From assembly GCA_031551965.1 (NCBI GenBank), contig JAVBMW010000009.1:1-64000 (forward strand): a stretch of DNA of 64,000 bases, read 5' to 3'. The stretch is from CALVGQ01 sp031551965 (GTDB lineage: Bacteria > Bacillota_I > Bacilli_A > Erysipelotrichales > Erysipelotrichaceae). Every line of letters starts with the position of its first letter. The first letter of the stretch is position 1. Position numbers and translations under genes: made by a program. Shown here piece after piece: positions 46,149 through 54,504 of this stretch. The notes beneath the pieces are model-generated. The model made no database searches and had not been told where the DNA came from. It saw only the letters and a list, made by a program, of their open reading frames with translations.

Positions 46149-47699
46149 TTATTTGAATATGATTTGAGCTACAACACAATTTCCTTCATTGAATATTTCT
46201 ACAGAACATTGAATGATTTGAACATAATAACTAACGATATATAATCCTAATCCATGTCCCTTTTCTTTGTTGTTGCTTGTAACGAAAGGCTCAAAAATAT
46301 GAGGAAGTAATTCTTTATCAATTTGAGTTCCATAATTTCTAATTGTAATTGATTTAAAATCATATGTAATTTCAATTAATTGATTTTCTTTACTATGTAC
46401 AACCGCATTACTCAATAAATTATCGATTATTTTAATTAAAATCGAACGATCACTTACTACAGTTTCCATCGAACCCAAACATTTCACGTTAATATTTTTA
46501 GAAGTTATTATAAATTGAATATTGCTTAAACAATCCTCAACTAAATCATTAATGTTCAATACCTCCAACTCAAGTTCTTTATTCTTATTCAAATATATTA
46601 TTTCATCTACGATCTTTTGCATCGATTTAAACTGCGCTTTAACTTGTGGTAGATATTCATCTGTATTTTCATACTTTCCAACTTTTTGAATCATTCCTTC
46701 AATCAATAATAATCCTGCTGAAATCGGAGTCTTTAATTGATGGGAAGACGCTCTTAAAAATACCTCTTGCCGTTTATTTTCTTCTTCTAATTGATGATTT
46801 TTTTTCTCTAATTCTGTATAGTTATCATTTAATTTATGATATAAATCATTTAATGATTTCGCTAAAATACTGATTTCATCATCTCCTTTTAGATTTAAAT
46901 CAGTAACTTCAAATTTCTTTGAACTTTTTGCATTTTATACATGGTGAAATATCTTTAATATCGGTTGTATAATACCATTTGAGAAAATTTGTGAAAAAAT
47001 CAATATAAACAAGAAAGTAACTACAACGATCATTGGCAAACTTTGAAATATGATGGGTCTTATATCATTCATATCAGGACTCATAACAGACATCATAGTA
47101 ATGGTCGTGTGATCATTTTCAGTAGTAAAAGCCATATAATTTGTAAAGTTATTCACTCCATCACTCACGCTAAATTCAGTAATAAAAATATCATCTGTTC
47201 GCTGATAAAAACGAATTTCTGGATCTTTAAAAGTTAATTCTCCAACATTAAATTTAAATTTAAGTTCGAATGGGTAATCATCAAAAAAGTCTTCCTTTGG
47301 AAGTAATTTATCTATTAATGAATCCACATCAATTAAAGAATCATCCCATTCTTTATCAGAATTATTGATTTTCTCTTGTAAATGATTAAGTAAGTTAATA
47401 AAATCCTCATCTTTTAGCTCAATTTGAATCTCAAAAAAAGTATTATATAAATACAATTCATTGCCATCTTTTGGAATTTCTAGAGTGATCGTCGCAGATG
47501 GATTACGCAATACTAAATCATCATAATTTTTATTCTTTATATAGTTTAGTTGTAGCTCATAAATTGCCTCTACATTTTTCTCACGATTGTAGTCAACATA
47601 TAACGAAGGCAACATTAATGAAAAATAACAAATGATCAAACTAACGATCACGGTTGCTATTGCTAAACTATAGAATAAATTTTTCTTCGATAAGTTCAT
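46149..47699 (-). pseudogene. Sensor histidine kinase interrupted by an in-frame TAA
   Basis: The frame is open from 47699 to 46149 apart from a single TAA at 46935-46937. The first part (254 residues) has a membrane helix (about 11-31), a sensor domain and a second helix (about 222-243) into a HAMP start (ILKIFHHV). After the stop the same frame continues with NAKSSKKFEVTDL...GDDEISILAKSLND (rest of HAMP), the histidine box SSHQLKTP, IIDNLLSNAVVHS and GHGLGLYIV. No frameshift is involved. No ATG in frame follows closely, so the kinase half is unlikely to be made alone. It may be a true nonsense mutation, a sequencing error, or a suppressible allele. Confidence 0.85.
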
Positions 47700-47702
47700 A
47701 TT

Positions 47703-48356
47703 TTACTCCTGACTATATTTATACCCTATTCCAATAATCGTTTTAATACAATCAATAGGTAGTTTTTTTCTTAAATTTTTAATATGAGCATCTATGATTC
47801 GATCATTACCAATATAATCCTCATTGAATATCTTTAAGATAAGCTGTTCACGGTTAAACACTCGATTAGGTTCACTCATCAAGGTATATAACAATAAATA
47901 TTCACTTAAAGTTAACTGTAAAGGTTGATTATTATAATAGGCTTGATAAGAACTTTCATGGATAATTAAACCACTAGTTATTTTAGGAATCGAGTTGCTT
48001 CGCCTTAAAATTGTTTCGATTCGTTTGAGTAATATAAGTGGAGATACTGGTTTAATAACATAATCATCTGCATAATAGTTAAATGCTTTGATTTGTGATG
48101 GTTCATCATCAATTGCCGTAAGCATAATTACTGGAATATCGATTTTATTTTCTCTAATAACCTGTAATAATTCCATCCCTGAAATTCCTGGAACCATGAT
48201 ATCCAAAACAGCAAGATCAAAGTGCTTTTGCAAAACAAGTTTCATTGCCTGATGACCATCCATTACATGGCTTACTTCATGTTTTGCCACCATCATATAT
48301 TCAACCAAAACTTCTGCAATGGTTGGCTCATCTTCTAAAAATAATATTTTAGCCAT
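47703..48356 (-). CDS. OmpR/PhoB-family response regulator
   Basis: 217 residues from the ATG at 48356, which follows GGGGGAATG. The receiver has EDEP, phospho-Asp in LAVLDIMVPGISG and DDYVIKPVS. The winged helix carries LTLSEYLLLYTLM and IIGIGYKYSQE. It overlaps nothing but is three bases from the kinase gene. A paired box (48396-48413) in its own promoter suggests autoregulation. It should control the downstream ABC transporter through the identical box there. Confidence 0.92.
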   Translation of the reverse strand: MAKILFLEDEPTIAEVLVEYMMVAKHEVSHVMDGHQAMKLVLQKHFDLAVLDIMVPGISGMELLQVIRENKIDIPVIMLTAIDDEPSQIKAFNYYADDYVIKPVSPLILLKRIETILRRSNSIPKITSGLIIHESSYQAYYNNQPLQLTLSEYLLLYTLMSEPNRVFNREQLILKIFNEDYIGNDRIIDAHIKNLRKKLPIDCIKTIIGIGYKYSQE

Positions 48357-48395
48357 TAACATTCCCCCACTCATTTTTTTTATTTTATCATATCA

Positions 48396-48413
48396 ATATG
48401 AAGTTCATATGAA
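48396..48413 (-). promoter_or_regulatory. Response-regulator box in the response regulator promoter
   Basis: ATATGAA at 48396-48402 and 48407-48413, again with an 11-base period, about 40 bases before the response regulator start. A TAAAAT -10 candidate lies downstream (48382-48387). The identical arrangement precedes the ABC operon. Confidence 0.6.
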
Positions 48414-48419
48414 TTAACA

Positions 48420-48460
48420 GAAAAAAAAACAGATTTTCTTCCGAAGAGTAATAATCTGTC
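48420..48460 (-). terminator. Terminator after spoIVA
   Basis: ACAGATT (48429-48435) and AATCTGT (48453-48459) form the stem. Read leftward it is followed by a run of Ts (complement of the A-tract 48421-48428). Confidence 0.8.
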
Positions 48461-48468
48461 TTTTATAG

Positions 48469-49944
48469 TTATAATACAATTGCGATTACATTTCCTTTAC
48501 CACGATTTACCAGTTTAGTGAGCACCCCTTGTAAACGGACTCTTGCGGATTCTGGAATCATGGATAGTTTAGAATTCATACCATCGCGAATGAGTTCAGA
48601 TAATTTTCTACCAAAGATATCACTTTCCCAAATTGTATCTTTGTTTTCAGCATCTCTTAAAAGATACTGAATGAGTTCTTCACTTTGATCTTTTGACCCG
48701 ATAATTGGCTCAAAGATACTTTCTACATCAACTTTGATCATATGAATACTTGGAGCTAAAGCACGGATTCTTACACCATATCTGCCCTGTTGCTTGACAA
48801 GTTCAGGAGTGGATAAATTGATATCATGAAGTGATGAAGAAGCAAAACCATATCCAGTTTGTTTAACCATTTTTAAAGCACTACTAATCGCATCATATTC
48901 TTTTTTCGCAACACTGAAATCTTGAAGCAATGAAATCAGTTGTGCCTTTTCACTAATTTCTTCACCAAGTATTTCTTTTAATACTTGATTATATAAACCA
49001 GGATTGACATTCAACTCAACATGGGCAATCCCTTTACCAGCATCAACAAATGATAAATTCGCATTTTCAATATTTTCATTTAGTGATAAGGTTGTAACGA
49101 TTTCATCCACTTCTCTTAATTTTGATATCGCAACCATGGATTCACTGATCGATTCATTTAAACTTTGTTTCAACCAGTGATCATCCGAAAGTACACTTAC
49201 CCATTTAGGTGTTTGTACATCAATTTGAGATACAGGAAATTCATACAATGCTTCTCTTAAAATTGTATGAATATCAGCTTCTGTTAAACGATCACACGCA
49301 ACTGGTAAAACTGGTGCTTGATATCTTTCTTGAAGTTTTGTTACTACATTTTTGCATGTTACTGATGTTGGGTCTTTACTGTTTACAACGATTAAGAATG
49401 GTTTTCCTATTGAAATAAGTTCATTGATCACTTCGCTTTCAGCTTCAATATAGCTTTCTCTAGGCAAATCAACAATACTTCCATCTGTAGTTACAACGAT
49501 CCCGATCATTGAATGATCTGTAATTACTTTTTCAGTACCCACTCTTGCCGCTTCATCAAATGGAATCGGTTCTGAGAACCAAGGTGTGTGAACCATTCTA
49601 ACTCCATTTTCATCTTTGTAACCTTTTGCATCAGGTAAAATAAACCCAACACAATCGATAAGTCGTACTTTTGCATTGAATCCATCATCAAAAGTGATGG
49701 TTGCAGCATTGTTTGGGACAAACTTGGGCTCCATTGTCATGATTGTTTTGCCTTCGCCACTTTGAGGTAATTCATCTGTCATACGAGCTTTTTCATATTC
49801 ATCACTCACATACGGTAAAACAGCTTTTTCCATAAAGTTTTTAATAAACGTAGATTTTCCAACACGAACTGGTCCCACGACACCTAAGTAGATATCACCA
49901 CCGCAGCGTTCCCCAATATTTTTTAGTATTTCTGTGGTTTCCAT
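48469..49944 (-). CDS. spoIVA: Stage IV sporulation protein A
   Basis: 491 residues, full length. ATPase that polymerises into the basement layer of the spore coat. The P-loop is GVVGPVRVGKSTFIK, with DCVGF and later NSKDPTS near the nucleotide site. The C-terminal half ends in the conserved tail, finishing GNVIAIVL. The start at 49944 follows AGGAGGG; a longer reading to 50007 has no ribosome site. Monocistronic. Together with sigK it is strong evidence of spore formation. Confidence 0.97.
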   Translation of the reverse strand: METTEILKNIGERCGGDIYLGVVGPVRVGKSTFIKNFMEKAVLPYVSDEYEKARMTDELPQSGEGKTIMTMEPKFVPNNAATITFDDGFNAKVRLIDCVGFILPDAKGYKDENGVRMVHTPWFSEPIPFDEAARVGTEKVITDHSMIGIVVTTDGSIVDLPRESYIEAESEVINELISIGKPFLIVVNSKDPTSVTCKNVVTKLQERYQAPVLPVACDRLTEADIHTILREALYEFPVSQIDVQTPKWVSVLSDDHWLKQSLNESISESMVAISKLREVDEIVTTLSLNENIENANLSFVDAGKGIAHVELNVNPGLYNQVLKEILGEEISEKAQLISLLQDFSVAKKEYDAISSALKMVKQTGYGFASSSLHDINLSTPELVKQQGRYGVRIRALAPSIHMIKVDVESIFEPIIGSKDQSEELIQYLLRDAENKDTIWESDIFGRKLSELIRDGMNSKLSMIPESARVRLQGVLTKLVNRGKGNVIAIVL

Positions 49945-49980
49945 AATGCCCTCCTTACTAGTTGAAGTATATGAGATGGG

Positions 49981-50010
49981 TTTTTGACTTATTCCATAAC
50001 AAGTCAAAAA
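49981..50010. repeat. 10-bp inverted repeat between spoIVA and bglA
   Basis: TTTTTGACTT (49981-49990) and AAGTCAAAAA (50001-50010) are perfect complements around a 10-base loop, 37 bases upstream of spoIVA. It overlaps a T-rich terminator-like stretch behind the glycosidase gene (GAAATA/TATTTC arms and a T-run when read leftward). It could be part of the terminator or an operator for spoIVA. Confidence 0.55.
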
Positions 50011-50046
50011 AAAAGAGAAATAATGAATATTTCCCTTTTCAAGTAA

Positions 50047-51495
50047 TTAATCTAAATCATCACCGTTAGATTCAATAACTTTTTTATACCAATAGAATGA
50101 ATCTTTTTTATAACGATTATAAGTTCCATTGCCATAATCATCTGCATCGACATAAATAAATCCGTAACGTTTTGCCATATCAGCAAATGAACAACTCACT
50201 AAATCAATACAACCCCAAGAGGTATATCCCATTACTTCAACTCCATCATCAATGGCTTCATCAATAGCTATGATATGTTTTTTTAGATATTCAACTCGAT
50301 ATGGATCATGAATTGCTTTATCTTCCTCTAACTTATCTGCTGCTCCTATACCATTTTCTACAACAAACAATGGTTTTTGATAACGATCATATAATTCATT
50401 GAGAGTAATTCTTAATCCAAGAGGATCAATTCCCCAACCCCATTCACTATATTCAATATATGGATTTTTAAGTGTTCTTAAAAAGGATCCAAGAGGTTCA
50501 GACTTTTCTTTGTCTGCACTGATTACTGATGTTAAGTAATAGCTGAACGCAATAAAATCAACACAACCTTCTTTTAATATTTGTTCATAGTTATCAACAT
50601 AATTAATATGTATATCATTCTTTTTATAATAACTTAGAATCGTTTTGGGATAATACCCCTTAACCATAACATCTAAATAAAATAAATTAATCTGATTATC
50701 CTGAAGAGTAGCAAAAACATCATTTGCATTACAAGTGTAAGGGTAACATTGTAATCGAGCAAACATATTTCCAACTTGACAACTTGGTGCCATTTCATTA
50801 ATATATTTCACTGTTAAAGCACTGGCAATAAATTGATGATGCAACGCTTGATGAATGCATGATAATTCATTTTGTTCACTGTTTTCAACAAAAAGCCCAC
50901 CACCTAAAAAGCTCCTGCAACCAATCATATTAATCTCGTTAAAAGTTAACCAATATTTAACTTCACCCTTATATTCATCAATTAAAAATTTAGAATATTT
51001 AGTAAAAAGATCAATAAGTAGCGGGCTTTCCCAACCATTATAATTGTCTGTTAAATATACTGGCACTTCATAATGAACCATTGTGACTAGAGGTTCAATC
51101 TCATATTTTTTTAATTCTGCAAAAACATTATGATAAAATTCTACACCTTCTACACACGGTTTTTCTTCCATGCCTGTTGGAAAAAGTCTGCTCCATGAAA
51201 TAGACATTCTAAAACATTTAAATCCCATCTCTGCAAATAAAGCAATATCTTCCTTATAATGATTATAAAAATCGCTTCCCCTATGGTATGGAAGATTGGC
51301 ATCATTTTCATTAGCCTTATTGCTTAAATAATCCTCAAAAGTAAACCAATCTTCTAGTCCTTTGTCTGTAGTTTTTCTATCAACAAAACCAATATAATCC
51401 ATATGCGATGGTCCTCTTCCACCATCGCAAAATCCGCCTTCGTATTGTGCTGCAGATGTTGCACCACCCCATAAAAAATTTTTCGGAAAATTCAT
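50047..51495 (-). CDS. bglA: 6-phospho-beta-glucosidase, GH1
   Basis: 482 residues. Cleaves phosphorylated beta-glucosides from the PTS into glucose-6-phosphate and aglycone. The start NFLWGGATSAAQYEGG is typical, the acid/base Glu is in LTFNEIN and the nucleophile in FVVENGIGA. The last gene of the EIIA-licT-EIIBC-bglA unit, seven bases after the EIIBC start region's operon partner. A terminator-like hairpin follows. Confidence 0.95.
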   Translation of the reverse strand: MNFPKNFLWGGATSAAQYEGGFCDGGRGPSHMDYIGFVDRKTTDKGLEDWFTFEDYLSNKANENDANLPYHRGSDFYNHYKEDIALFAEMGFKCFRMSISWSRLFPTGMEEKPCVEGVEFYHNVFAELKKYEIEPLVTMVHYEVPVYLTDNYNGWESPLLIDLFTKYSKFLIDEYKGEVKYWLTFNEINMIGCRSFLGGGLFVENSEQNELSCIHQALHHQFIASALTVKYINEMAPSCQVGNMFARLQCYPYTCNANDVFATLQDNQINLFYLDVMVKGYYPKTILSYYKKNDIHINYVDNYEQILKEGCVDFIAFSYYLTSVISADKEKSEPLGSFLRTLKNPYIEYSEWGWGIDPLGLRITLNELYDRYQKPLFVVENGIGAADKLEEDKAIHDPYRVEYLKKHIIAIDEAIDDGVEVMGYTSWGCIDLVSCSFADMAKRYGFIYVDADDYGNGTYNRYKKDSFYWYKKVIESNGDDLD

Positions 51496-51501
51496 AATTT
51501 A

Positions 51502-52848
51502 TTAATCCTTAACAAAGAAAAACGAATATGCAAATGACAACATAAATGAAACAACCAAACAAATAATACAGTATATTAAATTATTTGTTCCATCCATATA
51601 TGCTGGTAAACTAAAAATGTTTGGCATCGCATAAGCATAACATTTCACATGTAATAGCATATACAACGCTCCACTTACTGCACCACCGACAACGGTTGCA
51701 ATTAGTGAATGCTTATATTTTAAATTAATAGTATAAAGTGCAGGTTCAGTTATTCCAAGGATACCTAAACTACCACTAGAAATCGCAGCAGCTTTTAATT
51801 TTGTGTCTTTGATTTTTAAAGAAGCACCAAGTGTTGCACCTGCAACTGCAAAATTATTAAATAATAATGCAGGAAACAAGAAACAATATCCATATGTCAT
51901 AAAAATTTGTAAACTAACCGGTAAAAGTGAACTATGCATTCCTGTTATAATAATAAACGACATAAATCCAGTAAATAACGCTCCAGCCAAAGGTCCTGCA
52001 TTTGTAAATAAACTAAGAGTAACAGAACCAAGTAGATTCCCACAAAAATTTCCTAATGGTGCAATAAATGCAAGTAATAATGGCATTACTACAACAAATG
52101 TAATCATGCCTGTAAAAACAAGACTTATATTTTTAGGCATATATTTATCTACAGCACGATATGCATACGAGAAAATTATTACGCATAAAATTGTTGGTAA
52201 TACTGATGAAGCATAACTATATGCGGGAATATTTAAAAACAAAAATTGCAGAGATTCTCCATAGGTTTGTGCTCCAAATGTTGGATACATTAAACAGCCT
52301 GCAACCATTAATCCAATTACTTCATTCAATTTAAAGCTTTTTGCAGTTGTATAACCAACCATAAAAGGTAAAAAATAAAACGGTGCATCTCCTAAAGAAT
52401 TTAAAATTAATACTACTCCATTTCCACTATCCATTAACCCAAAACTTACAAGTAACATAGCTAAACTTTTTAACATACCTCCTGCAACAAACGCAGGCAT
52501 AATAGGCAAAAATATTGCTGATAACACTTCAAATATTTTATTGAAAGTAGATACTTTTTCAATAGCTACAACATCAATTTCATCATTTATTTCATCGTTT
52601 TTCTTTAATTCAGCAGTATTACAAAATTCTTCATAAACATCCTTCACATGAGTTCCAATTACAAGTTGAATTTGATTCCCCACTTCTTTAACTTGAATAA
52701 CTCCATCAATTTTCTCTAATGCAGATTTATCTACAGCAGTTTTGTCTTTTATAACAAATCTAATTCTTGTAACACAATGGAAAACATCGCTAATATTATT
52801 TTTATCGATGACTAGTAGAATATCATTACATAATTTTTCGTATTTCAT
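51502..52848 (-). CDS. PTS beta-glucoside-family EIIBC
   Basis: 448 residues. The EIIB domain has its phosphocysteine in FHCVTRIRF (C25). The EIIC domain follows with about ten helices (AIFLPIMPAFVAGGML, GMHSSLLPVSLQIF, LGITEPALYTINLKYK). There is no EIIA domain; a separate EIIA gene heads the operon. The ATG at 52848 has AAGGAG upstream. Substrate probably aryl- or alkyl-beta-glucosides. Confidence 0.94.
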   Translation of the reverse strand: MKYEKLCNDILLVIDKNNISDVFHCVTRIRFVIKDKTAVDKSALEKIDGVIQVKEVGNQIQLVIGTHVKDVYEEFCNTAELKKNDEINDEIDVVAIEKVSTFNKIFEVLSAIFLPIMPAFVAGGMLKSLAMLLVSFGLMDSGNGVVLILNSLGDAPFYFLPFMVGYTTAKSFKLNEVIGLMVAGCLMYPTFGAQTYGESLQFLFLNIPAYSYASSVLPTILCVIIFSYAYRAVDKYMPKNISLVFTGMITFVVVMPLLLAFIAPLGNFCGNLLGSVTLSLFTNAGPLAGALFTGFMSFIIITGMHSSLLPVSLQIFMTYGYCFLFPALLFNNFAVAGATLGASLKIKDTKLKAAAISSGSLGILGITEPALYTINLKYKHSLIATVVGGAVSGALYMLLHVKCYAYAMPNIFSLPAYMDGTNNLIYCIICLVVSFMLSFAYSFFFVKD

Positions 52849-52906
52849 AAATTTTTCTCCTTTAATAAATAAAAGCCAAACAAAAATCAATTTAAATGAC
52901 TTCAGT

Positions 52907-53788
52907 CTAGCCCTTTTTGGTAACTATCTTACTTTTATTTAACAAATTATTGATATGAATCATTAAATAACCCTTTTCTTCGCTTTGTATCTCAATTTTA
53001 TAGTTATGTTTTAAGTATTCATTGATCAAGTTGACACATTTTGTTGTTTCTGGATATTGTATTTTTAACATTCTGAATACAAAGTCATCTTTAATGTTTT
53101 GTTCACTGCTTGCAGAGTCGGAAAAAACACGATTGCCAAAGTATTTTAGATGAGTAATAAAACGATCATAATAAATAGATTCTTTGTTTATTTCCATCTC
53201 AAAATAGCTTTCAACAATATCCACGACTTTATGTATAAGTTGTATCTTTTTATCACTTGATTCTTCATTTCCAAAATTAGAAAGATTAATGATGTGATAA
53301 GCAACAAATCCAGCTTCGTCAATAGATAACTCGACTTGTGTAAATTCTTTAATAATTTCTAATGCTTTTTTACCTAGTTCAAATTCTTTTGAATAGAAGT
53401 TCTTAATTTCTGATAACATTTCATTTTTTAATTCAATATTATCTTGGACCCGTTCTACTGCTGAACTGATATGATCTGCCAACATAATTGTCGCAATAGA
53501 GGTTGGTTTAATTTTCAATTGTTCTTCTACTTGGTCTAAAATTTTTATGGCAATTTCAAAAAACTGGGGTTGAATATATTCAAATGCTTCAAGAAAACGA
53601 CTTTTTTCTTTTTCTTTTAAAATAAATGTCTTCTCAATTATTTTGGCATCAATAAAATCTCCAACTTTCTTTAAGTAAGCAATTCCTTTACCCATCAATA
53701 CGATTTCAGTATTATTTTCATCTTTAGATACAACTACATTATTATTGATGATTCGTAAGATGATAAATTGTTGATCATTATTTTGCAT
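52907..53788 (-). CDS. licT: LicT/BglG-family transcription antiterminator
   Basis: 293 residues. An RNA-binding CAT domain (about 1-57, with IINNNVVVSKDENNTEIVLMGKGIAY) precedes two PRD domains (about 65-170 and 175-280), whose histidines lie in MLADHI, AYHIINL, FITHLKYF and MIHINNL. Binds a RAT hairpin and prevents termination when its PRDs are phosphorylated by HPr and not by EII. The matching RAT and terminator are seen 5' of the operon. It overlaps the EIIA gene by 11 bases. Confidence 0.95.
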   Translation of the reverse strand: MQNNDQQFIILRIINNNVVVSKDENNTEIVLMGKGIAYLKKVGDFIDAKIIEKTFILKEKEKSRFLEAFEYIQPQFFEIAIKILDQVEEQLKIKPTSIATIMLADHISSAVERVQDNIELKNEMLSEIKNFYSKEFELGKKALEIIKEFTQVELSIDEAGFVAYHIINLSNFGNEESSDKKIQLIHKVVDIVESYFEMEINKESIYYDRFITHLKYFGNRVFSDSASSEQNIKDDFVFRMLKIQYPETTKCVNLINEYLKHNYKIEIQSEEKGYLMIHINNLLNKSKIVTKKG

Positions 53789-54248
53789 AAGCTATTTCAT
53801 CCCCTTTTTTAATTATTCCACTTAGTGATTTAAATGATATATCATACTCATTGTGATTAGTAAATACAACAATTACTGTTGGATCAAGACCTTCTCCTTT
53901 GATCAATTCCTTATCAAAGTAAATAAGATTTTCTCCTTTTTTAACCTTTGTATGTAATTGTTTATAAACTTTAAAGCCTTTGCCATTTAAATTTATCGTT
54001 TCAATTCCTATGTGTATAAGTATTTCTAATCCATCGTTTCTTCTTAAACCTATTGCATGCAATGTTGGAAATATCATTGTGATTTCACCTTCAACAGGAC
54101 TAGATATTGTATTCTTACTAGGATATACTGCGAATCCTGGTCCAATAAGTTCTTGAGCAAATGTTGAATCACTCACTTCCTTTAGTGGAACGTAGCTTCC
54201 ATCAAGCGGCGAATATATACACTTATCCTGTTTTCTTTTAAATATCAT
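53778..54248 (-). CDS. PTS glucose-family EIIA
   Basis: 156 residues. Typical crr-type fold with the invariant first strand SPLDGSYVPLKEV, the histidine-bearing PTLHAIGLR and the phospho-His in EILIHIGIETINLNG, then the GEGLDPTVIVV segment. A stand-alone EIIA, first gene of the beta-glucoside operon. GGAGGG precedes the ATG. It provides the phosphate for the separate EIIBC. Confidence 0.93.
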   Translation of the reverse strand: MIFKRKQDKCIYSPLDGSYVPLKEVSDSTFAQELIGPGFAVYPSKNTISSPVEGEITMIFPTLHAIGLRRNDGLEILIHIGIETINLNGKGFKVYKQLHTKVKKGENLIYFDKELIKGEGLDPTVIVVFTNHNEYDISFKSLSGIIKKGDEIAYAK

Positions 54249-54280
54249 TACTATTTATACCCTCCTTTCTATTTTGGATA

Positions 54281-54332
54281 AAAATTAAAAAAGACCAATA
54301 CCCAAAGAACACTTGTTCATTAGATGTCGATC
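54281..54332 (-). terminator. Conditional terminator in the beta-glucoside operon leader
   Basis: On the - strand, bases 54332 back to 54293 fold into an 18-position stem with 16 pairs and a 4-base loop (arms begin GAUC and end GGUC), followed by TTTTTTAATTTTT. It lies between the promoter and the EIIA start. Its left arm overlaps the RAT-like element by four bases, the arrangement used for LicT-type antitermination. Confidence 0.75.
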
Positions 54333-54355
54333 TAGCCTAATTAAAGTAACTTATC
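54329..54355 (-). promoter_or_regulatory. Candidate RAT (ribonucleic antiterminator)
   Basis: Read on the - strand the 27-base element begins GATAAGTTACTT and ends TTAGGCTAGATC. It keeps the GTTACT and AGGC core positions and the closing GAT/ATC pair of RAT hairpins. It sits about 10 bases after the predicted start of transcription and overlaps the terminator arm. The match to the consensus is partial. Confidence 0.55.
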
Positions 54356-54370
54356 TAACTATCTGTATTT

Positions 54371-54399
54371 ATTCTAGTCAATATATATAAGAATGTCAA
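54371..54399 (-). promoter_or_regulatory. Promoter of the beta-glucoside operon
   Basis: TTGACA (54394-54399) and TAGAAT (54371-54376) on the - strand with exactly 17 bases between. Start of transcription should be near 54364. Confidence 0.8.
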
Positions 54400-54411
54400 C
54401 TTGAAATCGTA

Positions 54412-54436
54412 GAAAAAAGACACAATTTCTGTGCCT
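54412..54436 (-). terminator. Terminator of the hydrogenase operon
   Basis: GGCACA/TGTGTC arms (54430-54435 and 54419-54424) form a stem with a T-run behind, about 70 bases past the hydA stop and just before the beta-glucoside promoter. Confidence 0.75.
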
Positions 54437-54504
54437 TTTTGTGATGATAGTTTAAGATTTATATCCACATGAGTAAGAAACATGTGAGGATAACTATCTT
54501 TTTA

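Noticed and set aside
46935..46937. Programmed read-through or recoding of the kinase TAA
   Set aside because: No stem-loop or recoding signal is obvious and TAA is the least leaky stop, so a mutation or sequencing error is the simpler reading.
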